A stretch of 5,482 nucleotides of DNA, taken from assembly GCA_947487095.1 (NCBI GenBank), contig CANKVI010000064.1, positions 1 to 5,482 of the forward strand. Direction: 5' to 3'. Under the pieces are notes generated by a model. It was not told the DNA's origin and made no database searches. It saw nothing but the letters and a program-made list of their open reading frames with translations. The translations under genes were made by a program, and so were the position numbers. This DNA comes from Acidimicrobiaceae bacterium. GTDB taxonomy: Bacteria > Actinomycetota > Acidimicrobiia > Acidimicrobiales > Ilumatobacteraceae. Below are positions 1 through 5,470 of this stretch, one piece after another (the first letter of the stretch is position 1; each line of letters begins with the position of its first letter).

Positions 1-389
1 TGCGGACGAAGTTTGGCGTCAATGGTTGGCACGGTGATGAGCTTGGTTCCCAATGCGCGTTCAGGCGCACCAGTTTCATCAACATTGATATGCGATTGGG
101 CAGCACACACAATTGCATCGGCAGGTCGCAACATGCTGGCCAGTGCAAACACATTTGCACCGGTACCACCATAAGCAAACTGGGTGACTACATCGTGATC
201 GAACAATTCTTTGAATGCCTGTTCCGTGCGCACCGTAATTGGGTCGGCGCCATAAGCAGGGACGTGACCAGCATTCGCCTTCGCAATCGCCTCGAGCACC
301 AGTGGGTGAGCGCCAGCAACGTTGTCACTTGCAAACGATGACTTCGGCGGCGTGGGCAGTTTTGTCACAGATCCAGTATGGGGTGCCAT
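1..389 (-). CDS. Low-specificity L-threonine aldolase / beta-eliminating lyase family enzyme, N-terminal part (cut by window edge)
   Basis: This is a PLP-dependent fold-type I enzyme. The family's best-known reaction is cleavage of L-threonine or L-allo-threonine to glycine and acetaldehyde in the cytoplasm. The first 129 codons are visible and the frame is still open at base 1, so the C-terminal part with the PLP lysine lies outside. Seen in the translation: a SDN-x-AGAHP-like segment at residues 21-29, GH-x-PAYG-x-DP at 41-50, the glycine-rich GGTGAN at 74-79 (PLP phosphate loop), and a SHINVDETGAPE block at 99-110 whose His100 is expected to stack on the PLP ring. These are typical of the aldolase group whose proteins begin with an F-x-SDN motif. 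The ATG at 389 is the natural start; a GTG two codons upstream (395) is the only in-frame alternative before a stop. No Shine-Dalgarno is visible. Substrate specificity cannot be fixed from this fragment; other beta-eliminating lyases share the fold. Confidence 0.88.
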   Translation of the reverse strand, partial: MAPHTGSVTKLPTPPKSSFASDNVAGAHPLVLEAIAKANAGHVPAYGADPITVRTEQAFKELFDHDVVTQFAYGGTGANVFALASMLRPADAIVCAAQSHINVDETGAPERALGTKLITVPTIDAKLRP

Positions 390-414
390 CCACACATTGA
401 AATCAGTCTTGGCT

Positions 415-420
415 TATCTT
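415..420 (+). promoter_or_regulatory. Putative -10 hexamer for a leaderless transcript of the 427 gene
   Basis: TATCTT fits the TANNNT pattern of actinobacterial -10 elements. Its last base is six bases before the A of the ATG at 427, the spacing expected if transcription begins on the start codon. No Shine-Dalgarno lies between, which agrees with a leaderless mRNA. No convincing -35 element is seen at 16-18 bp; a TTGAAA at 397-402 is too close. Inference from spacing only. Confidence 0.4.
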
Positions 421-426
421 TTCGTC

Positions 427-849
427 ATGACCAAATCACAAGTTCCTGGGGTGAATCGACCCGGCGAACTAGGGAGTACTCGCACCGAACGCCCCATAGC
501 TGATGTGGCCAAATGTGTCTGGTGCAGAACTCCGTTACCGGTACAAACGGGATCTGGACGTCCACGCAGGTTCTGCACTCAAGCCTGCAAGCAATGGGAC
601 TGGGTGGCCCGTCAGCGGGCCTCAGAGCTGGCTCTCAGCGAAGATGAGTTGGTGGTGACGCGCAGCGAACTCGATGCGTTACGCGATCAAATCTTCATCT
701 TGAAGTGTGCAATTGACGATGTGGAACAAGATCTGGATCCATCAATTGATCCAACGACACGAGACTTCAAAGCAGCATTGACATGGCTGTTAGATGCTGC
801 AAAACCCCTTGTGACAGACTCAATTACTGGGGTTTCCCAGCCTCGTTGA
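427..849 (+). CDS. Small protein with a four-cysteine putative zinc-binding motif and helical C-terminal half, function unknown
   Basis: I do not recognise a named family with certainty. The 140-residue product has C-x2-C at Cys30 and Cys33, then 16 residues later C-x3-C at Cys50 and Cys54, in a context 'GRPRRFC..AC' rich in arginine. Similar small motifs occur in uncharacterised actinobacterial proteins and suggest one bound zinc and perhaps nucleic-acid contact. Residues about 63-103 are charged and lack proline, so a helix or short coiled coil is likely; the tail from about 104 has no clear motif. The frame is open upstream to 322, but I chose the ATG at 427 because the upstream 35 codons overlap the divergent aldolase gene and a -10 element sits just before 427. 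No signal peptide or membrane segment is seen. Divergence from the aldolase gene allows a regulatory role, but that is a guess. Confidence 0.72.
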   Translation: MTKSQVPGVNRPGELGSTRTERPIADVAKCVWCRTPLPVQTGSGRPRRFCTQACKQWDWVARQRASELALSEDELVVTRSELDALRDQIFILKCAIDDVEQDLDPSIDPTTRDFKAALTWLLDAAKPLVTDSITGVSQPR

Positions 850-864
850 TTGTGGGGTTTAGCC

Positions 865-891
865 CATAATCATAGTTATGTAAAGTAAGGA
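865..891 (+). promoter_or_regulatory. Likely -10 element and Shine-Dalgarno of the lyase gene
   Basis: CATAAT at 865-870 matches the -10 consensus at five of six positions, in the 48-bp gap after the cysteine-motif gene. AAGGA at 887-891 is a good Shine-Dalgarno six bases before the GTG at 898 and decides that start. A -35 element is not evident, so independent transcription is possible but read-through from the upstream gene cannot be excluded. The ribosome site is firmer than the promoter. Confidence 0.45.
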
Positions 892-897
892 CTGATC

Positions 898-2148
898 GTG
901 AAAACACTGCCAATTAGGGGAATCCCTGCCCCGCAAGTTTTTGAAGAACTCGAATCGCTGCGCACAAACGACGTTGATTGGCGTAACGGACGCGTGTTTA
1001 GTTTGGCGTACTACGCAGGCCCTGAAGCCATTGCGGTAGCCGAAGATGCGTATCGTCGATTCAGCGGCGAAAATGCACTGAGTACCGATGCATTCCCAAG
1101 TCTGCGAATCATGCAATCCGACGTGCTGTCCATGGTTGGTCCATGGCTTGGTGCCGACAAGGACTCAGCCGGGTTCATGACCTCAGGAGGCACTGAAAGC
1201 ATCCTGATGGTCGTTAAAGCCGCCCGTGACCAGTTCGCAGCCACCAATGGAGTGACAAACCCAAACCTCGTTCTGCCCACGTCTGCCCACGCTGCATTTG
1301 AAAAGGCTTGCCATTATTTCGGTGTTGAATCCCGACGGTCTGACGTTGGACCAGATTGGCGCGCAGATATTGAAGCCATGGATCGGTTAATCGATAGCAA
1401 CACCATTTTGCTCGTTGCCTCTGCCCCGCAATACCCGCAAGGCGTCATCGATGACATCACCAGCATTGCTGAACTTGCCACGAAGCATGGCGTGAACTGC
1501 CATGTGGATGCGTGTATGGGCGGCGTAACACTCGCCTACCTAGAGAAGCTTGGGCATGCGATTCAGCCCTGGAATTTAGGTGTTCCCGGCGTGACCTCCA
1601 TTTCTGTAGACCTCCACAAGTATGGCTACACCTCGAAAGGCGCATCTGTAGTGATGTACCGCAATAAGCAGTTGCGGTCACATCAAGGATTCTTCACCGA
1701 CAATTGGCTTGGCGGAATGTATGCATCCTCTGGTGTTTTGGGCACCAAATCAGGAGGTGCAATTGCGAGTGCTTGGGCGGTGCTGTGTCATCTCGGAGAT
1801 GATGGATACACAAAACTGACCAGCCATGCTCGACAAGCAACGGAAAAACTCGCTAATCACATCACAGCTCACGAGCATCTCATTCTCCGCGGATACCCCG
1901 ATTCCACGCTCATCGGTTTTGGTGCTGCTGATCCGTCATCGCTCAATGTGTTTGCCGTTGCGGACGAGTTGCGAGCACGTGGATGGTATGTGGATCGGCA
2001 AACTCCTCCCGAATCGCTTCATTGCACCGTAAGTGCAGTTCATCACACCACCATGGATGCATTCATTGTTGATCTTGACATCTGTATCAAGACGGTCTTG
2101 AGCACTCGCCTGTCCGGCGATGTCGGCGCTTACGGCAACCTAGAGTGA
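898..2148 (+). CDS. PLP-dependent lyase of the sphingosine-1-phosphate lyase / group II decarboxylase family
   Basis: This 416-residue cytoplasmic enzyme follows the pattern of sphingosine-1-phosphate lyases, which split a phosphorylated long-chain base into a fatty aldehyde and phosphoethanolamine. Seen: TSGGTES at 95-101 (PLP phosphate loop), His131 in an AHAAFEKA block (ring stacking), HVDACMGG at 202-209 with Asp204 for the pyridine nitrogen, and SVDLHKYGYTSKG at 236-248 with Lys241 as Schiff-base lysine. Lys247, six residues on, matches the second lysine of bacterial S1P lyases, and Tyr38 in GRVFSLAY aligns with their conserved tyrosine. Two departures stand out: the family's NPLHPD reads NALSTD here (Ser62 for His), and the SRPG loop reads TKSG at 283-286. 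The N-terminal membrane anchor of the eukaryotic enzymes is absent. Start is GTG at 898 with a good Shine-Dalgarno. A helical small protein follows after 4 bp. Class is secure; substrate is not, and an amino-acid decarboxylase or another aldolase activity remains possible. Confidence 0.85.
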   Translation: MKTLPIRGIPAPQVFEELESLRTNDVDWRNGRVFSLAYYAGPEAIAVAEDAYRRFSGENALSTDAFPSLRIMQSDVLSMVGPWLGADKDSAGFMTSGGTESILMVVKAARDQFAATNGVTNPNLVLPTSAHAAFEKACHYFGVESRRSDVGPDWRADIEAMDRLIDSNTILLVASAPQYPQGVIDDITSIAELATKHGVNCHVDACMGGVTLAYLEKLGHAIQPWNLGVPGVTSISVDLHKYGYTSKGASVVMYRNKQLRSHQGFFTDNWLGGMYASSGVLGTKSGGAIASAWAVLCHLGDDGYTKLTSHARQATEKLANHITAHEHLILRGYPDSTLIGFGAADPSSLNVFAVADELRARGWYVDRQTPPESLHCTVSAVHHTTMDAFIVDLDICIKTVLSTRLSGDVGAYGNLE

Positions 2149-2152
2149 TGTC

Positions 2153-2566
2153 ATGAGCAACAACGAGTCAAATAACCAAAGCACCGGAGCGTTTGGCCAG
2201 CAACAAGTAAACGATCTCTTTGCGCTGCTCTCTGATTTCAATCCAGTCACTTCTGGTGCAAAAGCTGTTGATCAAGCAAAGCGAACAGTCGAATCGCTTA
2301 TCTCTGCAATGGAATTGTTTGTGCAATCCATGGACAACATGAATCAAGTTGCTTCGCGCGTCAATCGCTTGCTTGATGACATTGAGGGTCCGATGCGCCA
2401 AGTCATGCCACACGTGAATGGCGCATTAGGAGCAGTGAACAAACTTGCGGAGGTATCTGGCGCATTGACCGAGCTAAGCAAACGTCTTGGACCACTGATG
2501 GCATTCCTGCCTCAAAATTCTAAGCCGAAAGATTCAACTGCCCCATCAAATCCTGAAGCGAGTTAA
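2153..2566 (+). CDS. Small helical methionine-rich protein, function unknown
   Basis: I do not recognise this 137-residue protein. Residues 1-19 are Asn/Ser/Gln-rich and probably disordered. Residues about 20-118 look almost wholly helical, with spaced hydrophobic residues, few glycines and several methionines (53, 60, 63, 81, 85 and 116). The last 17 residues (PKDSTAPSNPEAS-like) are again disordered. No signal peptide, metal motif or long membrane span is seen, although 111-120 (RLGPLMAFLP) is hydrophobic. The layout recalls phasins and other small amphipathic coating or scaffold proteins, but no sequence signature proves it. The ATG at 2153 lies 4 bp after the lyase stop with only a weak AGAGTGA upstream, so translation is probably coupled to the lyase. 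The pairing suggests a shared role, perhaps on lipid-related substrate, which is inference. The gene ends 9 bp before the stop of the convergent MerR-like gene. Confidence 0.75.
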   Translation: MSNNESNNQSTGAFGQQQVNDLFALLSDFNPVTSGAKAVDQAKRTVESLISAMELFVQSMDNMNQVASRVNRLLDDIEGPMRQVMPHVNGALGAVNKLAEVSGALTELSKRLGPLMAFLPQNSKPKDSTAPSNPEAS

Positions 2567-2591
2567 CGACTGCGCTTAGAGCGCGATGTCG
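2567..2591. terminator. Imperfect hairpin at a convergent gene junction
   Basis: GCGCT at 2572-2576 and AGCGC at 2580-2584 form a perfect five-pair stem around a TAG loop. CGAC (2567-2570) and GTCG (2588-2591) can extend it past a small asymmetric internal loop. It covers the stop codon of the minus-strand MerR-like gene and follows the stop of the plus-strand gene. No T-tract follows on either strand, so it is not a classical intrinsic terminator; it could slow polymerase or protect 3' ends. Confidence 0.28.
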
Positions 2592-3040
2592 AGAGGTGAA
2601 GCTACGTGCAAAGCAGGTGTGCTCGTTTTTTCCATGCGCACGATCTGCGAGTCAACTAGATCTTTCACTCCAGACAACGGCAACACGTTCAGCACGCCCT
2701 GACCGTTTCGCATTACGTCTACGAGTTGGTCTCCTTGACACAACACAACTGAATGACCGCTAATCACAATGTGAGCAGCAGCAATCTCGGTGTCCACATG
2801 GCTACGCAAATAATTAAATACTTCGCGAACTGACTCAAGCTTGATACCGGCATCAAGCAGGCTCTTGATCACTCGAAGCTCGAGGAGGTCGCGATAGCTG
2901 TATACGCGACGTGAGCCGCTACCAGTTGCATCACAACCAGATGGACGCACCAAATTGGTTCGGGCCCAGTAGTCCAACTGGCGATAGGAAATTCCTACAA
3001 CTTCTGCCGCTTGGGTGCCGCTAAATCCCTGATGCATCAT
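2576..3040 (-). CDS. MerR-like transcriptional regulator (Rv1830-type), last gene of the cluster
   Basis: A 154-residue regulator. The N-terminal winged helix-turn-helix covers residues about 6-75: GTQAAEVVGISYRQLDYW at 8-25 is the HTH, followed by the ART-x-LVRPS segment (26-34) and a wing with SGSRRVYSYRDL (41-52). This wording closely matches the actinobacterial Rv1830 group of MerR proteins. Residues about 85-130 form a small C-terminal domain that contains GQGVLNVLPLSG (113-124), also typical of that group; no cysteine-based metal site like classical MerR is seen. It lies 29 bp downstream of the DUF151 gene and is probably the distal gene of the same operon. Two ATG codons in a row (3040 and 3037) compete as start; there is no Shine-Dalgarno. 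A TAGCCT at 3044-3049 sits six bases before the second ATG and might be a weak leaderless -10. Targets cannot be told from sequence. Confidence 0.88.
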   Translation of the reverse strand: MMHQGFSGTQAAEVVGISYRQLDYWARTNLVRPSGCDATGSGSRRVYSYRDLLELRVIKSLLDAGIKLESVREVFNYLRSHVDTEIAAAHIVISGHSVVLCQGDQLVDVMRNGQGVLNVLPLSGVKDLVDSQIVRMEKTSTPALHVASPLDIAL

Positions 3041-3069
3041 GTCAGGCTACGGGGGCTTTTTGGGTTTGA

Positions 3070-3567
3070 CTAGCCCTGGAAATCCTCTGGATTGATGGAG
3101 TTGATGAATTCACGGAAGTCATCGAGTATCTCTTCTTCATCAGATTCCTCCGCTGACACTGCAGCCTTTCCAACTTTGTCCATCAGATCAGACTCAACAA
3201 ATACGGGAACTTCTGCGCGAACTGCCAACGCGATGGCATCCGAAGGACGCGCAGAGATAACTCGTTCTGCACCATCCACCTCAATGTGGATATTGGCAAA
3301 ATAGGTATGTTCCTTTACGTCAGTTACAACCACCATTACCACTTCCCCACCCATTTCCGAGATGGTATTCAACATCAGATCGTGCGTCAGCGGGCGATCA
3401 GGAACAACTCCGCTCAAAGCAACCGAAATAGAGGACGCTTCTGCTTCACCGATGTAGATGGGGATCACCCTTCGAGATTCGTCAATTTCGCGAATCAGCA
3501 TTACAGGAATATTGGAGGGAACTTCAACTCGAATTCCTTCAAGTTCGGCGGCAAGTCTTTTCGTCAT
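3070..3567 (-). CDS. DUF151 / bifunctional nuclease-domain protein (Rv1829-type)
   Basis: A 165-residue member of the DUF151 family, named after a plant protein reported to have RNase and DNase activity; the bacterial role is not established. Seen: the opening LEGIRVEVPSNIPVMLIRE (9-27), the strand IPIYIGEAEASSI (35-47), PDRPLTHDL (56-64) and the signature SARPSDAIALAVR (105-117) followed by PVFVE (121-125). The tail from about 138 is strongly acidic (EESDEEEILDDF), and the end FINSINPEDFQG resembles the C-terminal helix of longer family members; mycobacterial Rv1829 seems to have a different tail. The ATG at 3567 is supported by AGGGTGA seven bases upstream. It lies between the two MerR genes, the same order as Rv1828-Rv1829-Rv1830, so a link to that regulatory circuit is likely, though its biochemical job is unproven. 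Confidence 0.93.
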   Translation of the reverse strand: MTKRLAAELEGIRVEVPSNIPVMLIREIDESRRVIPIYIGEAEASSISVALSGVVPDRPLTHDLMLNTISEMGGEVVMVVVTDVKEHTYFANIHIEVDGAERVISARPSDAIALAVRAEVPVFVESDLMDKVGKAAVSAEESDEEEILDDFREFINSINPEDFQG

Positions 3568-3574
3568 GACGCAA

Positions 3575-3581
3575 TCACCCT
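3575..3581 (-). promoter_or_regulatory. Shine-Dalgarno of the DUF151 gene
   Basis: AGGGTGA on the minus strand, seven bases before the ATG at 3567, is close to the anti-16S complement. It sits in the 19-bp gap after the FtsR-like gene and fixes the start of the DUF151 gene. Confidence 0.6.
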
Positions 3582-3586
3582 ATTAC

Positions 3587-4366
3587 CTATGACTGACGAT
3601 TGCCACGGAAAGACCGAGCGGCAACTTCTACAAGCGTGGACCTCAATTGTTCACCCAACTCAATCAAGTTATCCAGTAGCTCTTCCGCCTGAGCCTTTGA
3701 AGTTGGATTCTTGCGGAGAAAAATAGGTTGAACCTTTGTCTCGTACATTGACACTTCTGCTTCGGCCTGTCGTTTCAACATTTTCAAGTTTCGAACGTCA
3801 ATACCGAAATCGGAGAACTTACGGATGATCTCTAGAACTTCCCGATCAAGCGGTGAATACATCTCCATGTCACCCATCTTCCGGGGCGAAACAATTCCCG
3901 CTGCGATAACTTCCTTGAGCAAAGTTTCGTCCATATCTATGGAAAGCAATAGCTCGCCACGATCAATTGACAACGTGTCGTCACGCATGGCGCGAGCCTT
4001 ATGCGGTGCAAGCGGAGCCGCTGACAATTTCTTCGCAGCCGCTGGGTGTGAACCTTGATGAACAATGCCACGCACACCAGTTGGGTCAGTGTCGTCGTAA
4101 GGACGAACCATTCCATCGCTGGTGTCGTTGTCTAGTCGCGTGCGGATGACCTTCAGTGGCAAATAGTTTTCTCGTTGTTCACGCAAGATGAAACGAAGGC
4201 GTTCAACTTCTGAATCGCTGAACTTGCGATAGCCCGAAGGGGTTCTCTCCGGCTCGATCAAACCCTGACTTTCGAGGAATCGAATCTTTGAAATGGTGAC
4301 GTCAGGAAATTCATCAAGCAATAAGCCGAGAACTTCGCCAATCGATTTGTAGTTCTTCTCATCCAT
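3587..4366 (-). CDS. ftsR: FtsR-like MerR-family regulator (Rv1828-type)
   Basis: A 259-residue regulator with two domains. Residues 7-79 form a MerR winged helix-turn-helix: SIGEVLGLLLDEFPDVTISK (8-27), then IRFLESQGLIEPERTPSGYRKFS (28-50) with the wing. A linker of about 50 residues rich in Asp, Ala and Pro follows. Residues about 132-250 form the second winged-helix-like domain seen in this group (LLKEVIAAGIVSPR at 149-162, then YSPLDREVLEIIRKFSDFGID at 170-190 ). The Corynebacterium glutamicum relative FtsR activates ftsZ, and Rv1828 is its mycobacterial counterpart; adjacency to the FHA gene is the same in both. The frame is open to 4450, but I chose the ATG at 4366 because the conserved N-terminus begins there. 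That start lies inside the last codons of the FHA gene (8-bp overlap), so translation is probably coupled. Regulation of ftsZ here is inferred from orthology. Confidence 0.9.
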   Translation of the reverse strand: MDEKNYKSIGEVLGLLLDEFPDVTISKIRFLESQGLIEPERTPSGYRKFSDSEVERLRFILREQRENYLPLKVIRTRLDNDTSDGMVRPYDDTDPTGVRGIVHQGSHPAAAKKLSAAPLAPHKARAMRDDTLSIDRGELLLSIDMDETLLKEVIAAGIVSPRKMGDMEMYSPLDREVLEIIRKFSDFGIDVRNLKMLKRQAEAEVSMYETKVQPIFLRKNPTSKAQAEELLDNLIELGEQLRSTLVEVAARSFRGNRQS

Positions 4367-4832
4367 TGAAGAACACCATGCGGTATTTCCCAATCTGCAA
4401 TTCATCACCCTGCTCAAGTGCCAATTCGTCAATTCGCATCTGATTGACATACGTGCCGTTCAGTGATCCAAGATCTCGTACGACGTATCGACCGTTATCG
4501 ATTACAACTTGTGCATGGCGACGTGAAACTGTTACGTCATCCAAACAAATTGCGCTTTCTGGGTGACGCCCAATTGTTGTCAAACCATCGACTACATAGC
4601 GATTGCCACTTTGCGCTCCAGAACGAATAACGAGCAGGCCCTTACCCGAATGCAACTCTGCACTAGACAGTGAGACATTGTCTGCGTCGCCCGGTGCATC
4701 CTGCAACGGATCAACTTTTGCAAGAACAATCGTCCGCTCTTCCGGCTGATCCAGCACAGAACCGCAAGCTGAACAGAACCCTGATTGCGGCGGGTTGCGA
4801 TGACCGCAACTGTTGCAAAACACGTACGACAT
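4359..4832 (-). CDS. garA: Zinc-ribbon FHA-domain protein, GarA/OdhI-like
   Basis: A 157-residue signalling protein. Residues 6-23 form a zinc ribbon with C-x2-C (Cys6, Cys9) and C-x2-C (Cys20, Cys23). A linker holds EERTIV at 31-36, placed where GarA and OdhI carry their phospho-acceptor ETTS motif. The FHA domain spans about 65-155 with GRH at 88-90, the phosphothreonine-binding SRRH at 103-106, and GSLNGTYVN at 122-130; LDDVTVSRRHA and GDELQIGK are shared nearly word for word with GarA. In mycobacteria and corynebacteria the unphosphorylated protein binds and inhibits 2-oxoglutarate dehydrogenase and tunes glutamate metabolism, and Ser/Thr kinases switch it off. That role is inferred here. 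The ATG at 4832 lies 4 bp after the pgsA stop, and its only Shine-Dalgarno-like stretch (TAGGGG) is very close to the ATG, so reinitiation after pgsA is likely. The zinc ribbon is absent from GarA and OdhI. Confidence 0.92.
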   Translation of the reverse strand: MSYVFCNSCGHRNPPQSGFCSACGSVLDQPEERTIVLAKVDPLQDAPGDADNVSLSSAELHSGKGLLVIRSGAQSGNRYVVDGLTTIGRHPESAICLDDVTVSRRHAQVVIDNGRYVVRDLGSLNGTYVNQMRIDELALEQGDELQIGKYRMVFFNG

Positions 4833-4836
4833 ACCC

Positions 4837-5436
4837 CTACCGTAGCCCTTTGGCGGCTCTCCCCTTCTGAAGATTCGATCGCACGATGGGCACGTAGGTC
4901 ACAGCCGTGTAATACGACAGCGCTAAACCAGGGATTGCGCACATCCAACCCACCACAAGCGCGAGATCGGCCGTGACATGCGTGCTTCCGGCTAACAGCA
5001 GAAACGGGACTGCCATCATGAGCAAAAACGTGTACCACTTGCCGTTATTGCTGACCGGAAAGCGCTCCATTCCCATCATGGTCGCAACCAGCATCATCGC
5101 CCCGACAAGTACCTCACGTACCAAAATGGCGATGCACAACCACATCGGCACCGCGCCATCGATGAGAACGCTGATCGCGCTGACGACGAATAACACGCGG
5201 TCGACAGTCGGGTCAAAGACTGAGCCAAAGGCTGAAACTTGATTGAACTTTCGTGCGAACCAGCCATCCACCCAATCGGTCATTCCAAGCACGCCAAGTA
5301 AGAGTGCGGCGCCCGCACGTTCGTCTTTGGCAAATAGCAAATACAGGAAGAGCGGAAGGACACACAGACGGGCCAAGGTAATGAAATTCGGGATACTCAG
5401 CATGCCCGACCACATGCTTGTCTGATTGTCGCTCAC
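4837..5436 (-). CDS. pgsA: CDP-alcohol phosphatidyltransferase, PgsA type
   Basis: A membrane enzyme of about 199 residues that transfers a phosphatidyl group from CDP-diacylglycerol to an alcohol, most likely glycerol-3-phosphate on the way to phosphatidylglycerol. The full CDP-alcohol signature D-x2-D-G-x2-A-R-x8-G-x3-D-x3-D is present, with metal-binding Asp54, Asp57, Asp75 and Asp79. IPNFITLAR at 15-23 opens the first membrane helix, and five or six hydrophobic segments follow. A GKWYTF motif lies near 132-137. Among mycobacterial proteins it most resembles Rv1822 (PgsA2), whose product has also been discussed as a cardiolipin synthase, so either product is possible. Start is uncertain: I chose the GTG at 5436 because a promoter-like TATTGT ends seven bases upstream, suggesting a leaderless mRNA. 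A TTG at 5451 and ATGs at 5415 and 5403 are in frame, and the frame stays open to the window edge. First gene of the five-gene cluster. Confidence 0.88.
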   Translation of the reverse strand: MSDNQTSMWSGMLSIPNFITLARLCVLPLFLYLLFAKDERAGAALLLGVLGMTDWVDGWFARKFNQVSAFGSVFDPTVDRVLFVVSAISVLIDGAVPMWLCIAILVREVLVGAMMLVATMMGMERFPVSNNGKWYTFLLMMAVPFLLLAGSTHVTADLALVVGWMCAIPGLALSYYTAVTYVPIVRSNLQKGRAAKGLR

Positions 5437-5439
5437 ACA

Positions 5440-5467
5440 GCGACAATACAAGCATTCGCTGTACTGT
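5440..5467 (+). promoter_or_regulatory. Putative divergent promoter firing out of the window
   Basis: On the plus strand GCGACA (5440-5445) and TACTGT (5462-5467) have a 16-bp spacer, and an ATG follows seven bases later at 5475, two codons before the window ends. A leaderless divergent gene could start there. The coding part is too short to judge, so no gene is called. Confidence 0.22.
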
Positions 5468-5470
5468 TGA
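5443..5470 (-). promoter_or_regulatory. Putative promoter of the pgsA-garA-ftsR cluster
   Basis: On the minus strand TCAACA (5465-5470) and TATTGT (5443-5448) resemble -35 and -10 elements with a 16-bp spacer. Six bases separate the -10 from the GTG at 5436, so transcription would begin at or next to the start codon. Each element matches consensus only in part, and the call rests on spacing. Confidence 0.4.

Noticed and set aside
90..341. Plus-strand 83-codon open frame
   Set aside because: It is antisense to the threonine aldolase fragment, whose conserved motifs are clear on the minus strand; the plus translation shows no motif.
397..402. TTGAAA as a -35 element for the 427 gene
   Set aside because: Only 12 bp separate it from the -10-like TATCTT, too short for a standard promoter.
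322..426. Upstream 35-codon extension of the cysteine-motif gene
   Set aside because: It overlaps the divergent aldolase gene through 389, lacks a ribosome site, and a -10-like element sits right before the ATG at 427.
3041..3069. C-rich/A-rich gap between the DUF151 and last MerR gene as an intrinsic terminator
   Set aside because: The run of A and C on the minus strand has no stem that pairs, so no terminator hairpin is supported.
3286..3726. Plus-strand 146-codon frame across the DUF151 and FtsR genes
   Set aside because: It is antisense to two recognisable families and looks like a composition shadow.
4367..4450. 28-codon N-terminal extension of the FtsR-like gene
   Set aside because: It lies wholly within the FHA coding region in another frame and has no resemblance to the family N-terminus; the ATG at 4366 fits the conserved start.
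4592..5038. Minus-strand 148-codon frame across the pgsA-garA junction
   Set aside because: It is out of frame with two firmly identified genes and has no recognisable domain.
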